From Phycisphaerae bacterium (GTDB taxonomy: Bacteria > Planctomycetota > Phycisphaerae > UBA1845), in assembly GCA_028289375.1 (NCBI GenBank), contig JANQQK010000079.1, positions 1-64,000 of the forward strand: a stretch of DNA of 64,000 nt, written 5' to 3'. Position 1 is the stretch's first letter. Each line of letters starts with the position of its first letter. Shown here piece by piece: positions 9,870 to 19,485 of the stretch. Position numbers and translations under genes: made by a program. Under the pieces are notes generated by a model that saw only the letters and a program-made list of their open reading frames with translations, did not search any database and was not told where the DNA came from.

Positions 9870-12344
9870 ATGAAGCGCTTCCGGTTCGCTGCGTCATTTA
9901 CTTTCGTCATGGGTTGTACAGCATGTACGATGTCGTTTGCCGGCATCCCATTCGGACCAACATCACCATTGGCCAACGACGCCGCGACCGATTCTCTGCG
10001 TGATCGATTTGCGGATATTGCGTCCAACGATGCGGGCACGTTGGGGGTTGTTTGGAGTGGCGCGGAGACCGATGCATCAACCGGAGAAAAGATTCTTTTC
10101 GCACGTAGCGTCGACGGCGGCACGACATGGGAGGACGTTGTCGTCATTGCTGATGACGCTGGTCCCCCCCGAAGGAACGTTGGTCCCGCGCTTGCGGGCG
10201 GTCCGGATGGCGTCTGGGTCATCGTGTGGGTCGCGGTTGACCAGGGCGAGAGGTACTTCAGTCGCAGCACGGACGATGGACAGACATGGTCTGCACCGTC
10301 GATTCTCCCGGGCGGCATGGGGTCTGCGCTTCCTGGCGACTCATCGGAACTCGAGATTGCGACGGATGGAGTTGGTACTTTCGTCGTAATTGGCACTGAG
10401 GAAATTGATGATGATGATAAGGTCGCCATCGTGACGAGTTCGGACAACGGACTGACTTGGGCACGTGTCGCTGAGTTTCAGGGATCGAAACCGACGATCG
10501 CCACCGATGGAGCCGGAAATTGGGTCGTGGCATGGGCTGGGTTCGGAGGGCTGACAGCACGTTCGATCGATAACGGCCTGACATGGTCTTCGCCGATCGT
10601 CTTGCCAGGAGTGTCGCAGTTATTGAGCAATTTATCGTCCATGGCGACAGATGCTGACGGCACCTGGGTCCTCGTGTACGCGAGACAGGATGCTGCTCCG
10701 GGTGCACCCCCCGGTATCTTCGCTCACATAAGTGAAGACGCCGGAATTTCATGGAGTTTGCCTGAGTTAATCTCACCCCCGACTGTTCCATTTGGGCCGA
10801 GATCTTCCAATCCAGACGTCGCCGAGAATGCCGCCGGTGAGTTTCTCGTTGTGTACGTTCGTGACCGGGACATCTACAACGTCGTTCGCTCAAGCGGCGG
10901 TGCCTGGTCGCAAGAGACGATCGTGACCCCCGATGCGCCATTCACGCCAATTAGCACGCCGTCGGTACTCGCGGACGATTACTCGAACTGGCTGGTGGTC
11001 TGGGGCAGTTCGGATTCCCTCGGTGGTCTCATTAACGCCGACTCGGACATTCTGATCGCCCGTAGCCTGCTCGACTGTGGCAACGGTGTTTTGGATCCAG
11101 GCGAATCATGTGACGACGGAAACAACGACCACGGCGACGCGTGCGGTATTGACTGCGATGTCAATGTGTGTGGCGACGGCGTGGTCAATCAGGACAGCGA
11201 GGAATGTGACGACGGCAACACCGAGTCAGGAGATGGGTGTAGTGAGAACTGTGTCATTGAGGATGGTTCCCCGACCCGTGTTTTCATGGTGACACAAGGA
11301 ATGGACGTCGGGTCGTCAATTCCGGGTACGGACGCGATCGTTGAGGTCGCACCCGGTGCGACGCTCGTGGTGGACACCTTTATCTCGTCGCCGGTCGGCT
11401 TGGCCTCATATCAGCTTGTTTACGGATGTCAATACCCAAGCAGCGATTCCGCAGCACCGGATCTGATCTATGATCAGGAGCTTAATCCTGTCGACCCATC
11501 TGTTGTCGTGGAGAGTTCGATCCAAATTGACCAGTCCAGACCCGATTGGTTGTTCGCCAATAACGCCGGAGTCCTCGTCGGGCGTGATCAAGGATATTGC
11601 ACTTTCAACACGCCATGTACGATGTCATCCGATTGCCCATTCAACAGCCTGTGCGAGAACGGTGTTTGCATCCCGACGCCGCCGCGAATCACCGCTGTAA
11701 CTTCACTAAGTCTGTCACTGCCCGGACAGGTGCGATACCTTGGGGAGATTTCTTATCTCGTCCCGACGGATGCCAGCGGAACGTATCGTATTGTGTTTGA
11801 GTGCTGCAGCAACTCAGATGGTTGTCTGTTGGACGGTAATTGTGCACTCGAAGGGGGGTCCACGACCAACCTTATCGCTTCAGATTCCTTCTTCACCCAC
11901 GACGGTCTGCTCGTCGTGGTCGATCGCCTCGAAGCCTGCTGCCTGCCGGATGGTAGCTGCGAGGATGTCGAGCCGACGGACTGCGACATGATGGGCGGCA
12001 CGTCCGGTGGGCCGTTGACCGATTGCGGCGACGATGCCGACAACGACGGCGTCTGGCCACAGTGCGGCGACGAGTGCCCGAACAACCCAGCCAAGACCGA
12101 ACCGGGCATCTGCGGTTGCAATGCACCCGACAATGATACGGATGCCGACGGCGTCGTCGACTGCATCGACGGTTGCCCGTTCGACTCCGACAAAACCGCC
12201 CCCGGCCTATGCGGCTGCGGTCAGGAGGAATCCAACTGCGCCCCGGTCCCGGCCGTCTCCGGTTTCGGCATGCTCATACTGTCGCTTGCGTTCGCAATGG
12301 CGCTGATATGGAAGAGTCGGGATAGTAATTGGGGTTGTATGTAG
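9870..12344 (+). CDS. Secreted sialidase/BNR-repeat protein with DUF4215 Cys repeats and IPTL-CTERM-like tail
   Basis: 824 residues from ATG 9870 (GCAGGAG upstream). A signal peptide precedes a beta-propeller region (about residues 20-400) with repeated Asp-box/BNR signatures (SVDGGTTW, STDDGQTW, SSDNGLTW, SIDNGLTW). Next come two myxococcus-type Cys-rich repeats (CGNGVLDPGESCDDGN and CGDGVVNQDSEECDDGN), a beta-sandwich segment, and an Asp/Cys-rich thrombospondin type 3-like stretch. The C-terminus VPAVSGFGMLILSL plus a hydrophobic helix and a basic end matches an IPTL-CTERM-like sorting signal. Catalytic sialidase residues are not evident, so this may be a binding or structural surface protein. 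It forms a tandem pair with the next gene. Confidence 0.8.
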   Translation: MKRFRFAASFTFVMGCTACTMSFAGIPFGPTSPLANDAATDSLRDRFADIASNDAGTLGVVWSGAETDASTGEKILFARSVDGGTTWEDVVVIADDAGPPRRNVGPALAGGPDGVWVIVWVAVDQGERYFSRSTDDGQTWSAPSILPGGMGSALPGDSSELEIATDGVGTFVVIGTEEIDDDDKVAIVTSSDNGLTWARVAEFQGSKPTIATDGAGNWVVAWAGFGGLTARSIDNGLTWSSPIVLPGVSQLLSNLSSMATDADGTWVLVYARQDAAPGAPPGIFAHISEDAGISWSLPELISPPTVPFGPRSSNPDVAENAAGEFLVVYVRDRDIYNVVRSSGGAWSQETIVTPDAPFTPISTPSVLADDYSNWLVVWGSSDSLGGLINADSDILIARSLLDCGNGVLDPGESCDDGNNDHGDACGIDCDVNVCGDGVVNQDSEECDDGNTESGDGCSENCVIEDGSPTRVFMVTQGMDVGSSIPGTDAIVEVAPGATLVVDTFISSPVGLASYQLVYGCQYPSSDSAAPDLIYDQELNPVDPSVVVESSIQIDQSRPDWLFANNAGVLVGRDQGYCTFNTPCTMSSDCPFNSLCENGVCIPTPPRITAVTSLSLSLPGQVRYLGEISYLVPTDASGTYRIVFECCSNSDGCLLDGNCALEGGSTTNLIASDSFFTHDGLLVVVDRLEACCLPDGSCEDVEPTDCDMMGGTSGGPLTDCGDDADNDGVWPQCGDECPNNPAKTEPGICGCNAPDNDTDADGVVDCIDGCPFDSDKTAPGLCGCGQEESNCAPVPAVSGFGMLILSLAFAMALIWKSRDSNWGCM
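11889..12286 (+). repeat. 398-bp duplicated C-terminal module, copy 1
   Basis: Encodes the C-terminal Cys/Asp-rich module and sorting signal. Nearly identical, without indels, to 14585-14982 in the tandem paralogue, although the upstream halves of the two genes differ strongly. Confidence 0.9.
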
Positions 12345-12604
12345 AAATAGCTACGAGCGTCTCTTGGGCGAATCGGGCATTTTGAACGCTATTTCAATAA
12401 TGAGCAACAGGCGATGAGGCAGCACCTCGGCCTCCGTTGAGATTCCCACAGCGCCAAAGTCAGCCTGCCCCTGCGGGATTGAGCCTGGACTGCCATTGTA
12501 ACGATCTTGACTTTGGAATTGTGAATCTGATAACGTTGAGTTACGGCGTTCCACAACTGATTCCAAAATCGCAGTCGAGGTCAGACAGCCAAGGAGATGG
12601 CGAC

Positions 12605-15037
12605 ATGTTTTCCCGGTTCAGCACGCTTCCAACGGTACTGGTTCTTGCAGCGATTCCGAGTTGGGCCGCAGGGCAGACTTCGCTTCCTTTCGGGCAGTTG
12701 CGACCAGTCAACACAGATGCGTCAACGGACGTAAATTCCGATCTTAGCCCATCACTTCAAACCGATGGCCAAGGCACGTGGGTGTGTGCGTGGCAGAGAA
12801 ATTCGCCTGTGATGCCGGGAAGTGGACCGATCACGTCGGACGTGCTCGTAGCCAAGAGCACTGATGATGGGCAGACGTGGTCTACGCCGACGGTCGTCTC
12901 AGAGATCTTGCCTGATGGCGTAATGCGCCACGCAAGTCGCCCACGTGTTGTTTGGGCGGGCAGCGGGGTCTGGGGTGTAGCATGGGGGACACCGAACTTC
13001 GGTGACGACGTCCTCCTGGTCCGCAGCACAGATGATGCGGAGACTTTTTCCGATGCCGTTCGTGTGGCGACATCGGTCTCATTTCGTGATGCGAAGAGCG
13101 ACCGGAATGGTACCTGGGTGATTGTGGGTGCGAACTTCGGTGGGAATGTTTTTCGGAGTATGGATGACGGCGTGACGTGGTCTCCCGCACCTTCATTGGG
13201 GACGCCACTCGGTGGATTGGACGTTGATGCAGACGGCAATTGGTTGGCGATTTCGTTCTGTGCTGCCGCCGTGTTCGAGAGCGCAGATGGATTCCTCACC
13301 GCAACGTCGCGAAGCACAATGTTCAATGATGGCCGGAGTTTTGAAATTCGATCAGGCCCCAACGATACGTGGCTGTCGGCTGGTGCGATAGGGAGTGACT
13401 TTGTCACCCTGAGAAGCATCGACGATGGTGCGTCATGGACGTTACAAAACTCGACTCCGTTGAACCTCGGAGATCCAAGCAACGTCAGATCGGACATCGC
13501 GGTTAGTAGCCAGAGTGAATGGCTCGTTGTTTGGCATTCAGATCAGCCGCTCTCTGTCCTTTCGTCAGCGAGCCAGGACAACGGGGGCTCGTGGAGTCCG
13601 CCACGCCAGGTGCGGCCTGACTCTTTGTTCGATCCGGCTGCTGACGCAGGCCCAACGATTGCGACGGACGGTGCGGGCGTTTGGCTGGTTGGATTCAGAT
13701 CAAGTGCCTCATTGCCGAATGCCATCGGTTCAGATCCGGACATTCTGGTGACGACCGCACTCCCGACGTGTGGCGATGGTATGCTGGACGATGGAGAGCA
13801 ATGTGATGACGGAAACACCAATCATCGCGACGCGTGCGGAACCGACTGTGAGATCAACAGCTGCGGCGACAATTTTGTGAATACCTCGCTCGAGGAATGT
13901 GACGACGGCAATGTGCTAAGCGGGGACGGTTGCAGCGACACCTGTCTCTCCGAGTCGGACGACCCGACGCGAATCTTCCTCGTGGCACAAGGCCAGAATC
14001 CTGCAAATACGCTTCCAGGCATGGCTCAGGAAGTGGTTGTGGCTCCAGGCACCACAATTGACGTGGAAGCATACATCCAATCTCCAAGGGGGCTGAGTAC
14101 GTACGAACTCGCTTGGCCGTGTTCAATTGCAGGTGACCAGATTGGATCTGCCGATCTTGAGCATGTTCAGACCATTCAGATCGGTCCGCCCCACGAAATT
14201 GTCGACAGCTCTGCGTTGGTAGACGCCAATAGAAGTGATTGGGTATACGCGGGAGATGCTGGGGTGATACCATTGCGCGACCCCGGATTCTGCTCGCCGT
14301 CGGCATCGTGCTCAGATGGTACAGATTGCCCCAACAACAGCGCTTGCGACACGAATGCCGGTTCCTGCACGCTCGCGTCGCCGCGCATTGGTGCTATACC
14401 GCTCACGCCGAGTTCGCCTATTACTTTGCCAGGCCAGGTGCGGTATTTGGGAGAAATCGGCTACGCTGTTCCACAAGGTGCAGATGGAACCTACGCGCTC
14501 GTGTTTGAATGCTGCCAAAACAGTAGCGGTTGCACACAAAATTCTGGATGCACACCATGGACGGCTATTCTGGGGTCTGAGCCGTTCTTCACGCACGATG
14601 GCTTGCTTGTGGTGGTCGACCGTCTCGAAGCCTGCTGTCTGCCGGATGGTAGCTGCGAGGATGTCGAGCCGACGGACTGCGATCTGATGGGCGGCACGTC
14701 CGGTGGGCCGTTGACCGATTGCGGCGACGATGCCGACAACGACGGCGTCTGGCCACAATGCGGTGACGAATGCCCGAACAACCCGGCCAAGACCGAACCG
14801 GGCATCTGCGGTTGCAATGCACCCGACAATGATACGGACGCAGACGGCGTCGTCGACTGCGTCGACGGCTGCCCGTTCGACCCCGACAAAACCGCCCCCG
14901 GCCTCTGCGGCTGTGGCCAGGAAGAATCCAACTGCGCCCCGGTCCCGACCGTCTCCGGTTTCGGCATGCTCATCCTGTCGCTCGGTCTCGCCGGTGGGCT
15001 CGTCTGGCGGCAGCGCCGATCCGGCGCGACGGTCTAA
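12605..15037 (+). CDS. Second secreted sialidase/BNR-repeat protein, tandem paralogue
   Basis: 810 residues from ATG 12605, which follows AAGGAGATGGCGAC. Same architecture as the gene at 9870: signal peptide, BNR-type propeller (STDDGQTW, STDDAETF, SMDDGVTW), two DUF4215 Cys repeats (CGDGMLDDGEQCDDGN and a second), beta-sandwich, thrombospondin type 3-like Asp/Cys stretch, and VPTVSGFGMLILSL followed by a hydrophobic helix and Arg-rich end. The propeller halves of the paralogues are only distantly alike, while the last 130 residues are almost the same. The 260-bp gap before it holds no gene. Likely an exported, sorted surface protein; ligand unknown. Confidence 0.8.
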   Translation: MFSRFSTLPTVLVLAAIPSWAAGQTSLPFGQLRPVNTDASTDVNSDLSPSLQTDGQGTWVCAWQRNSPVMPGSGPITSDVLVAKSTDDGQTWSTPTVVSEILPDGVMRHASRPRVVWAGSGVWGVAWGTPNFGDDVLLVRSTDDAETFSDAVRVATSVSFRDAKSDRNGTWVIVGANFGGNVFRSMDDGVTWSPAPSLGTPLGGLDVDADGNWLAISFCAAAVFESADGFLTATSRSTMFNDGRSFEIRSGPNDTWLSAGAIGSDFVTLRSIDDGASWTLQNSTPLNLGDPSNVRSDIAVSSQSEWLVVWHSDQPLSVLSSASQDNGGSWSPPRQVRPDSLFDPAADAGPTIATDGAGVWLVGFRSSASLPNAIGSDPDILVTTALPTCGDGMLDDGEQCDDGNTNHRDACGTDCEINSCGDNFVNTSLEECDDGNVLSGDGCSDTCLSESDDPTRIFLVAQGQNPANTLPGMAQEVVVAPGTTIDVEAYIQSPRGLSTYELAWPCSIAGDQIGSADLEHVQTIQIGPPHEIVDSSALVDANRSDWVYAGDAGVIPLRDPGFCSPSASCSDGTDCPNNSACDTNAGSCTLASPRIGAIPLTPSSPITLPGQVRYLGEIGYAVPQGADGTYALVFECCQNSSGCTQNSGCTPWTAILGSEPFFTHDGLLVVVDRLEACCLPDGSCEDVEPTDCDLMGGTSGGPLTDCGDDADNDGVWPQCGDECPNNPAKTEPGICGCNAPDNDTDADGVVDCVDGCPFDPDKTAPGLCGCGQEESNCAPVPTVSGFGMLILSLGLAGGLVWRQRRSGATV
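14585..14982 (+). repeat. 398-bp duplicated C-terminal module, copy 2
   Basis: Same length as copy 1 at 11889-12286; differences are scattered single bases, mostly at third codon positions. Confidence 0.9.
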
Positions 15038-15134
15038 TTCGGCGAGAAGAAGAACCTTACCAGTCGGGTCGGAGCGTGGCCTGAATCGCCGATTTCGAGG
15101 CGATAGGGGCATTTCCAGCCCGGCAGAGGGGGTG

Positions 15135-15162
15135 TTGCATTCTCATCACCACCCGATAGAAT
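15135..15162 (+). promoter_or_regulatory. Sigma70-type promoter for rpmI-rplT
   Basis: TTGCAT (15135-15140), 16-bp spacer, TAGAAT (15157-15162). The start site would fall near 15169, about 28 nt before the rpmI ATG, too short for a long L20-binding leader. Confidence 0.55.
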
Positions 15163-15196
15163 GCGTGGCTCGGTTGAAACGCACAGGATGGACACC

Positions 15197-15391
15197 ATGC
15201 CCAAGCAAAAGACGCATAAGGGCTTGGCCAAGCGCGTGAAGGTCACCGCCAAGGGCAAGCTCAAGCACAGAACCAACTTCACAGGCCACCTCATGAGCGG
15301 CAAGAGCGGCAACCGCAAGCGCGCCCTCCGCAAGCCGTCCTACGTGTCGGAGTGCTTCGAAAAACGCATGAGGCGAATGCTCGGCGTCTAG
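15197..15391 (+). CDS. rpmI: Ribosomal protein bL35
   Basis: 64 residues, the normal length for bL35, starting MPKQKTHKG. Highly basic with the family features [13 protein letters not shown] and the [12 protein letters not shown] centre. The ATG at 15197 is taken because family members begin with MPK; an in-frame ATG nine bases earlier is an alternative. It is a structural component of the 50S subunit and is followed 33 nt later by rplT. In most bacteria infC lies directly upstream; here the upstream gene is a secreted sialidase-repeat protein instead. Confidence 0.97.
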   Translation: MPKQKTHKGLAKRVKVTAKGKLKHRTNFTGHLMSGKSGNRKRALRKPSYVSECFEKRMRRMLGV

Positions 15392-15424
15392 CCACCACGA
15401 TCAGCCCCGCGAGGAGTTAACACC

Positions 15425-15796
15425 ATGCCAAGAGCAAAGTACGGCGCCGCACGACATCGCAAGAAAGTCCGGCTCTTCAAGGCCGCCAAAGGCTACCGTG
15501 GCGCCCGCAGCAAGCTGTGGCGCACCGCGAAGGAAGCGGTCATGCGTGGCCGCGCGAACGCCTATCGCGATCGCCGCCAGAAAAAGCGCAACTTCCGATC
15601 CCTGTGGGTGATGCGTCTCAACGCCGCCTGCCGCGAACGCGGAATCAACTACAGCTGCTTCATCGCCGGTCTGACACGGGCGTCCGTCATTGTGAACCGC
15701 AAGGTCATGTCGCAGATTGCGATCGAAGACCCCGCCGGGTTCGATGCTCTGGTTGAGGTTGCCAAGGCAAATCAGCCGGCCAAGTCTGCCGCGTAA
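15425..15796 (+). CDS. rplT: Ribosomal protein bL20
   Basis: 123 residues, close to the usual 115-120. ATG 15425 follows GAGGAGTTAACACC. Recognised by the basic N-terminus (MPRAKYGAARHRKKVRLFKAA), KGYRGARSKLWRTAKEAV and LWVMRLNAACRERGINYS. bL20 is an early 50S assembly protein that binds 23S rRNA and, in other bacteria, represses its own operon. The gene is followed by a convergent glycosyltransferase, so the usual pheS/pheT neighbours are absent as well. Confidence 0.97.
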   Translation: MPRAKYGAARHRKKVRLFKAAKGYRGARSKLWRTAKEAVMRGRANAYRDRRQKKRNFRSLWVMRLNAACRERGINYSCFIAGLTRASVIVNRKVMSQIAIEDPAGFDALVEVAKANQPAKSAA

Positions 15797-15888
15797 TCAG
15801 CGACGGAAGCATCCGAAAAATCGAATGTTAAAATGGGCTGCCCATGCGAAGCATCCGGCAGCCTCTTTCTTGCGCAATGTTCGCAAAA

Positions 15889-17040
15889 TCAGTCGGTTGT
15901 GAGCCGTTGGTACAGCCCGTCGAGCTGATGCACCATCGTCTCGGTGCTGAATGCCGCACGCGTGGCACTTCGACCGGCTGCGCCCAAACGTTGCCGCAGC
16001 TCGGCGTCTGTTGATATGGAGAGAAGGGAATCCGTTAATGCGGATATATGGTCTGGCGGAATGAGCTTCCCGGTCTTGTCCTCAACGATCACCTCCGGCG
16101 CGCCATCGAGATCGAACGCAATCCCCGGAACCTCCATCAGCAGGCCCTGCACGAGTGCCCGTGGCAGGCCTTCCCATTTCGACGCATGAACCAGCAGGTC
16201 GAATCCGGCGATGAGCTGCGGCACGCGGTCCGGCGGTACGAGCCCGGTCAGGTGGACGCGGTCTGCCAATCCCAGTGATCGCAGGCGGGCGAGGTAGTCG
16301 TCCCGGTCGGGGCCGTCGCCCACCCACACGAATTTCAGATTCGGATTGCCGGCGACGGCCGCAGGCATGGCTGCGATCAGTTCGTCGTAGCCCTTGTTGC
16401 GGAAGAGTCGGGCGATGGTCCCGACGACAATATCCGATTCGGCGAATCCCCAGGACCGGCGGACCTCGTCCCGGCCCGCCCGCGGCACGTATTTCGCGGT
16501 GTCCATGCCGGATCGGATGGTTGTGAATTTCGATTCAGGCCCCATTCCCGCCGCGACAGCCTGCCGGGTCATGGCATCTGCCACGCAAACAAACGCCGTC
16601 GTCATCGGCGCGACGAATCGCTCGAGCGCCCGATAGAACCAGCGGACCGGCGGTGACTGCGTTCGATTGAAACTCATCCCGTGAATCGTATGGATGACGA
16701 TCGGAACACCCGCCCGATGGGCTGCCCAGCGCCCGAGAATGCCGGCTTTGCTGCTGTGGGTATGGACGATGTCGAACCCGCCGTCGGTGAAAATGCGTCG
16801 CAGGTCACGCAGACAGCGAAACTCCTGAACCGGCGCCGGCTGACGCAATAGCGACGGCACACGGATGCACTGCACCGGCGACGCCTCCGCCTGCTCCCAA
16901 AGCGATCCCTCCGGACCGGTCTGCGGGCCGGCGATGAGCGTCACATCGTGACCCAATTCGGCCAACCCGATGCAGCTCAGCAGGGTGTTTTCCTGTGCGC
17001 CGCCGACGATCATGCGTGTGATGACGTGGGCGATCTTCAC
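15889..17040 (-). CDS. Glycosyltransferase family 4 (GT-B fold)
   Basis: 383 residues, starting with GTG at 17040; the GTGA overlaps the truA stop by 4 bases, indicating translational coupling. The N-terminal Rossmann-like domain has MKIAHVITRMIVGGAQENT, typical of GT4 enzymes that bind the acceptor with a Gly-rich loop. HTHSSKAGILGRWAA follows, and the C-terminal donor-binding domain has the EGLPRALVQGLLMEVP motif with the conserved Glu of the EX7E type. It should transfer a sugar from a nucleotide donor in envelope or exopolysaccharide synthesis. Pairing with truA is probably operon convenience rather than function. Confidence 0.9.
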   Translation of the reverse strand: MKIAHVITRMIVGGAQENTLLSCIGLAELGHDVTLIAGPQTGPEGSLWEQAEASPVQCIRVPSLLRQPAPVQEFRCLRDLRRIFTDGGFDIVHTHSSKAGILGRWAAHRAGVPIVIHTIHGMSFNRTQSPPVRWFYRALERFVAPMTTAFVCVADAMTRQAVAAGMGPESKFTTIRSGMDTAKYVPRAGRDEVRRSWGFAESDIVVGTIARLFRNKGYDELIAAMPAAVAGNPNLKFVWVGDGPDRDDYLARLRSLGLADRVHLTGLVPPDRVPQLIAGFDLLVHASKWEGLPRALVQGLLMEVPGIAFDLDGAPEVIVEDKTGKLIPPDHISALTDSLLSISTDAELRQRLGAAGRSATRAAFSTETMVHQLDGLYQRLTTD

Positions 17041-17849
17041 GACGGATCCACTTGTTCGGAGTCAGGCGATCGCGGGGCTGAAGATTCAGAATCGGGCACG
17101 AGCAGTTCCGCCGGGTATTTCACCCACTCAAGGCAGAGTCCTTTTCCGGAGATGGTTGGCCCGGCGTTGTTGCGGTCCTTGCTTTCGATGATGGCGGGTA
17201 TCTCGTCCGGGTCGCGCCGTTTCTTGGCGATGTCGACGAGCGTGCCGACCATGATGCGGACCATTTTGTGCAGGAACCCGGTCCCCTCGACGCGGATGTG
17301 GATTTCGCAGCCTCGCCGCTCCGCCTCGCATCGCAATACGGTCCGCACCATGGTCTCGCGCACGCATCCAGCCGTCGCAAAGGCCGTAAAGTCGTGCGAG
17401 CCGACGAACTTGGCCGCGCCCGCCTGGATACGCTCGAAGTCGAGCGTTTTCCAGATGTGCTGGACGTAGTTGCGACCGAAGATGGGCCGGGCGGACGAGT
17501 TGTGGATTCGGTAGCAGTATTCCTTGCTGGTGGCCGACATGGTGGCGTGAAATGCGTGCGAGACGTCGGTGGCTTCGAGCACGGTCACGTCTTCGGGCAG
17601 GCGCGAGTTGATCGCATGGGCCAGTCGCTGAGCTTCCATCGTCGCGTCGGTACGGACATTGGCGACCTGGCCGGCCGCGTGCACACCGGCGTCGGTCCTG
17701 CCGCTGGCGATGACATTGACCGGGTGTCGCAGCACCGTTTGCAGCGCTTCTTCGAGCGAACTTTGGACCGTTCGCAACCCGGGCTGCGTCTGCCAGCCGT
17801 GGAAGTCTGTCCCGTCATATGCAAGAAGGAGCCTGACGTTGCGTTGCAT
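17037..17849 (-). CDS. truA: tRNA pseudouridine(38-40) synthase
   Basis: 270 residues, normal length for TruA. ATG at 17849. The catalytic motif SGRTDAGVHA is near residue 50, with the Asp of GRTD as nucleophile; LLAYDGTDFHGWQTQ at the N-terminus and FLHKMVRIMVGTLVDI near the C-terminus are family landmarks. It converts U38-U40 in the anticodon arm of tRNAs to pseudouridine. It overlaps the downstream glycosyltransferase by 4 nt. No ribosome-binding site is obvious upstream. Confidence 0.96.
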   Translation of the reverse strand: MQRNVRLLLAYDGTDFHGWQTQPGLRTVQSSLEEALQTVLRHPVNVIASGRTDAGVHAAGQVANVRTDATMEAQRLAHAINSRLPEDVTVLEATDVSHAFHATMSATSKEYCYRIHNSSARPIFGRNYVQHIWKTLDFERIQAGAAKFVGSHDFTAFATAGCVRETMVRTVLRCEAERRGCEIHIRVEGTGFLHKMVRIMVGTLVDIAKKRRDPDEIPAIIESKDRNNAGPTISGKGLCLEWVKYPAELLVPDSESSAPRSPDSEQVDPS

Positions 17850-17978
17850 CGACGAGCATGGTACGCAACGATCAGGCTCTCTTCAACGAATACGCTCTCG
17901 GGGGGTCGTCCGTGACACGCGATCCGAAAGCAATCTGCACGACGGCAACAAGGGCCTCCATGCCCGATACCGCGGTGG

Positions 17979-18773
17979 TTAAGCGACCAGTTCCTCGCAA
18001 AGCGTGCGACCAAACCGCTGACGCAAGCGCTGCAAGATGTCCTTGTGGATCTGGCTGACGCGGGATTCGGAGAGTTTCAGCACCGAACCGATCTCCGACA
18101 TGGTCAGCTCTTCGTAGTAGTAAAGCACGAGGACGAGGCGTTCTTCGCGACTGAGGCCGCGGGTGATGTATTCGGTGAGCATTTCGCGGGAAACGCTGGC
18201 CGACGGATCGTCGGCTTCGTTGTCGCCGACGTCCCATGTGCGGGATGGGCCGCGACCGTTTGTGTCGTTCTGAGGCTCCATCGCGCTGAAGTGCACTTCC
18301 TTGCCGAGCTGCGACAGGCGGCAAAGGTGTTCGTAGCGCGAATTGGTCACGCCCATCCGGCTGGCCACCTCCTCCTGTGTCGGTGGGCGGCCATTCTGGG
18401 CATCGAGCATTTCGCGGGCCTGCAGCCGCTTCTTCTCGAAGGTGCGGACGGTACGACTCTGCGGGTCGAGACCGCGAAGCCAATCCATCACCGCGCCCGA
18501 GATACGCTGCTGGCAGAAGGTCTCGAATTTGGCCTTGTGCGTGGGGTCGTAGGCTTCGACGGCTTCGATGAGACCGTCGAATGCGGCAGAACAGATTTCG
18601 TCGTAGGAAATCTGGGCAGGTAACTTACGCGAGAGTCGAGCAGCGTGGGTGTGAACGAGGTGGCTGTAGTGAACGACGAGGTCGTTACGCTGCTGCACCT
18701 TGCGTTGCTTGATGTACTTTTTCCACTGCTGGTCAATTGCCTTGGGTTTTGCGCTCATCTGTCGTGCTCCCAT
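17979..18773 (-). CDS. FliA/WhiG-family RNA polymerase sigma factor (sigma-28 type)
   Basis: 264 residues from ATG 18773, which has GGAGG with ideal 7-nt spacing; a second ATG at 18758 would give 259 residues. Region 2 (LVVHYSHLVHTHAARLSRKLPAQISYDE... to FETFCQQRISGAVMDWLRGLD), region 3 (EKKRLQAREML to the PTQEEVASRMGV helix-turn-helix) and region 4 (LSREERLVLVLYYYEELTMSEIG followed by LKLSESRVSQIHKDIL) are all present. This is the pattern of flagellar/developmental sigma factors. No flagellar or anti-sigma gene lies next to it here. An acidic Asn/Asp insert precedes region 4. Confidence 0.9.
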   Translation of the reverse strand: MGARQMSAKPKAIDQQWKKYIKQRKVQQRNDLVVHYSHLVHTHAARLSRKLPAQISYDEICSAAFDGLIEAVEAYDPTHKAKFETFCQQRISGAVMDWLRGLDPQSRTVRTFEKKRLQAREMLDAQNGRPPTQEEVASRMGVTNSRYEHLCRLSQLGKEVHFSAMEPQNDTNGRGPSRTWDVGDNEADDPSASVSREMLTEYITRGLSREERLVLVLYYYEELTMSEIGSVLKLSESRVSQIHKDILQRLRQRFGRTLCEELVA

Positions 18774-19485
18774 TGTGCGTCCTCCGTGACACCTGTGAAC
18801 TTGGGTTGGGAAGCTAAAGGGGGTTAAAATGGTAAGCAAGTGAAAAACTGGGGAATTTACGGCGGAGGCAGTAAGCGAGGGCATCAATCTCGACGCAAAT
18901 TATCCAGATTAACGGTCGTGACGGATGGGGAAATCTGGCGGCGTTCCGTTCAGGCGCGCGGTAAGGTCATTCTTGACATGATTTTGCGGATTAAGCGGCT
19001 TGGGTGTTTTGGGGCGCGTGTAGGGAGACATGATTAGTGCGTGTGCACCAAGGCGGGGAGAGAAAAATGTTTGGGATGATTGGGTGATTTGGGGGTTTTG
19101 CCATTGACGGACCATTTCGGCCAACCGGTTTCCACGATTCGGCGGGCACGGTCGGCGTGTTCGAAGTGCGTGCCGACAGGCGGATGAAACGCGATGCGTT
19201 CGCCTGGCCAGCCCTGATTGAAACGGTTCGCCGCGCGCGATCTGCGTTTCGCGCCGGGTTTTGAAGTAGTTGGCGTCGTGCGTTTGGTCGCGGCCTCGTC
19301 GTTGAACCGCGTGGTCATTTGAGAAACGGGTCGCATTGGGTGGGGCGTCCTTGGTAGGATGGACGCAGGAGAGAGCAGCGTCACTTTCATCGTGCGGCTT
19401 CCAACCCCGATGAATCGACTCAGTGATTGTGCATGGCGGATGGATCCTCATCGAGCCGGAATGGCATGACTTGGGAGAGGGAATA
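18774..19485. other. 712-bp gap without a recognisable gene
   Basis: Divergent region between the FliA-type sigma gene and a PEP-CTERM gene. Short frames occur but are Arg/Pro-rich with no ribosome-binding site or family feature. No tRNA or terminator hairpin was seen. Confidence 0.5.

Noticed and set aside
11889-14982. Mobile element suggested by the 398-bp direct repeats
   Set aside because: Both copies are in frame at the same place in paralogous genes and have no terminal inverted repeats or transposase.
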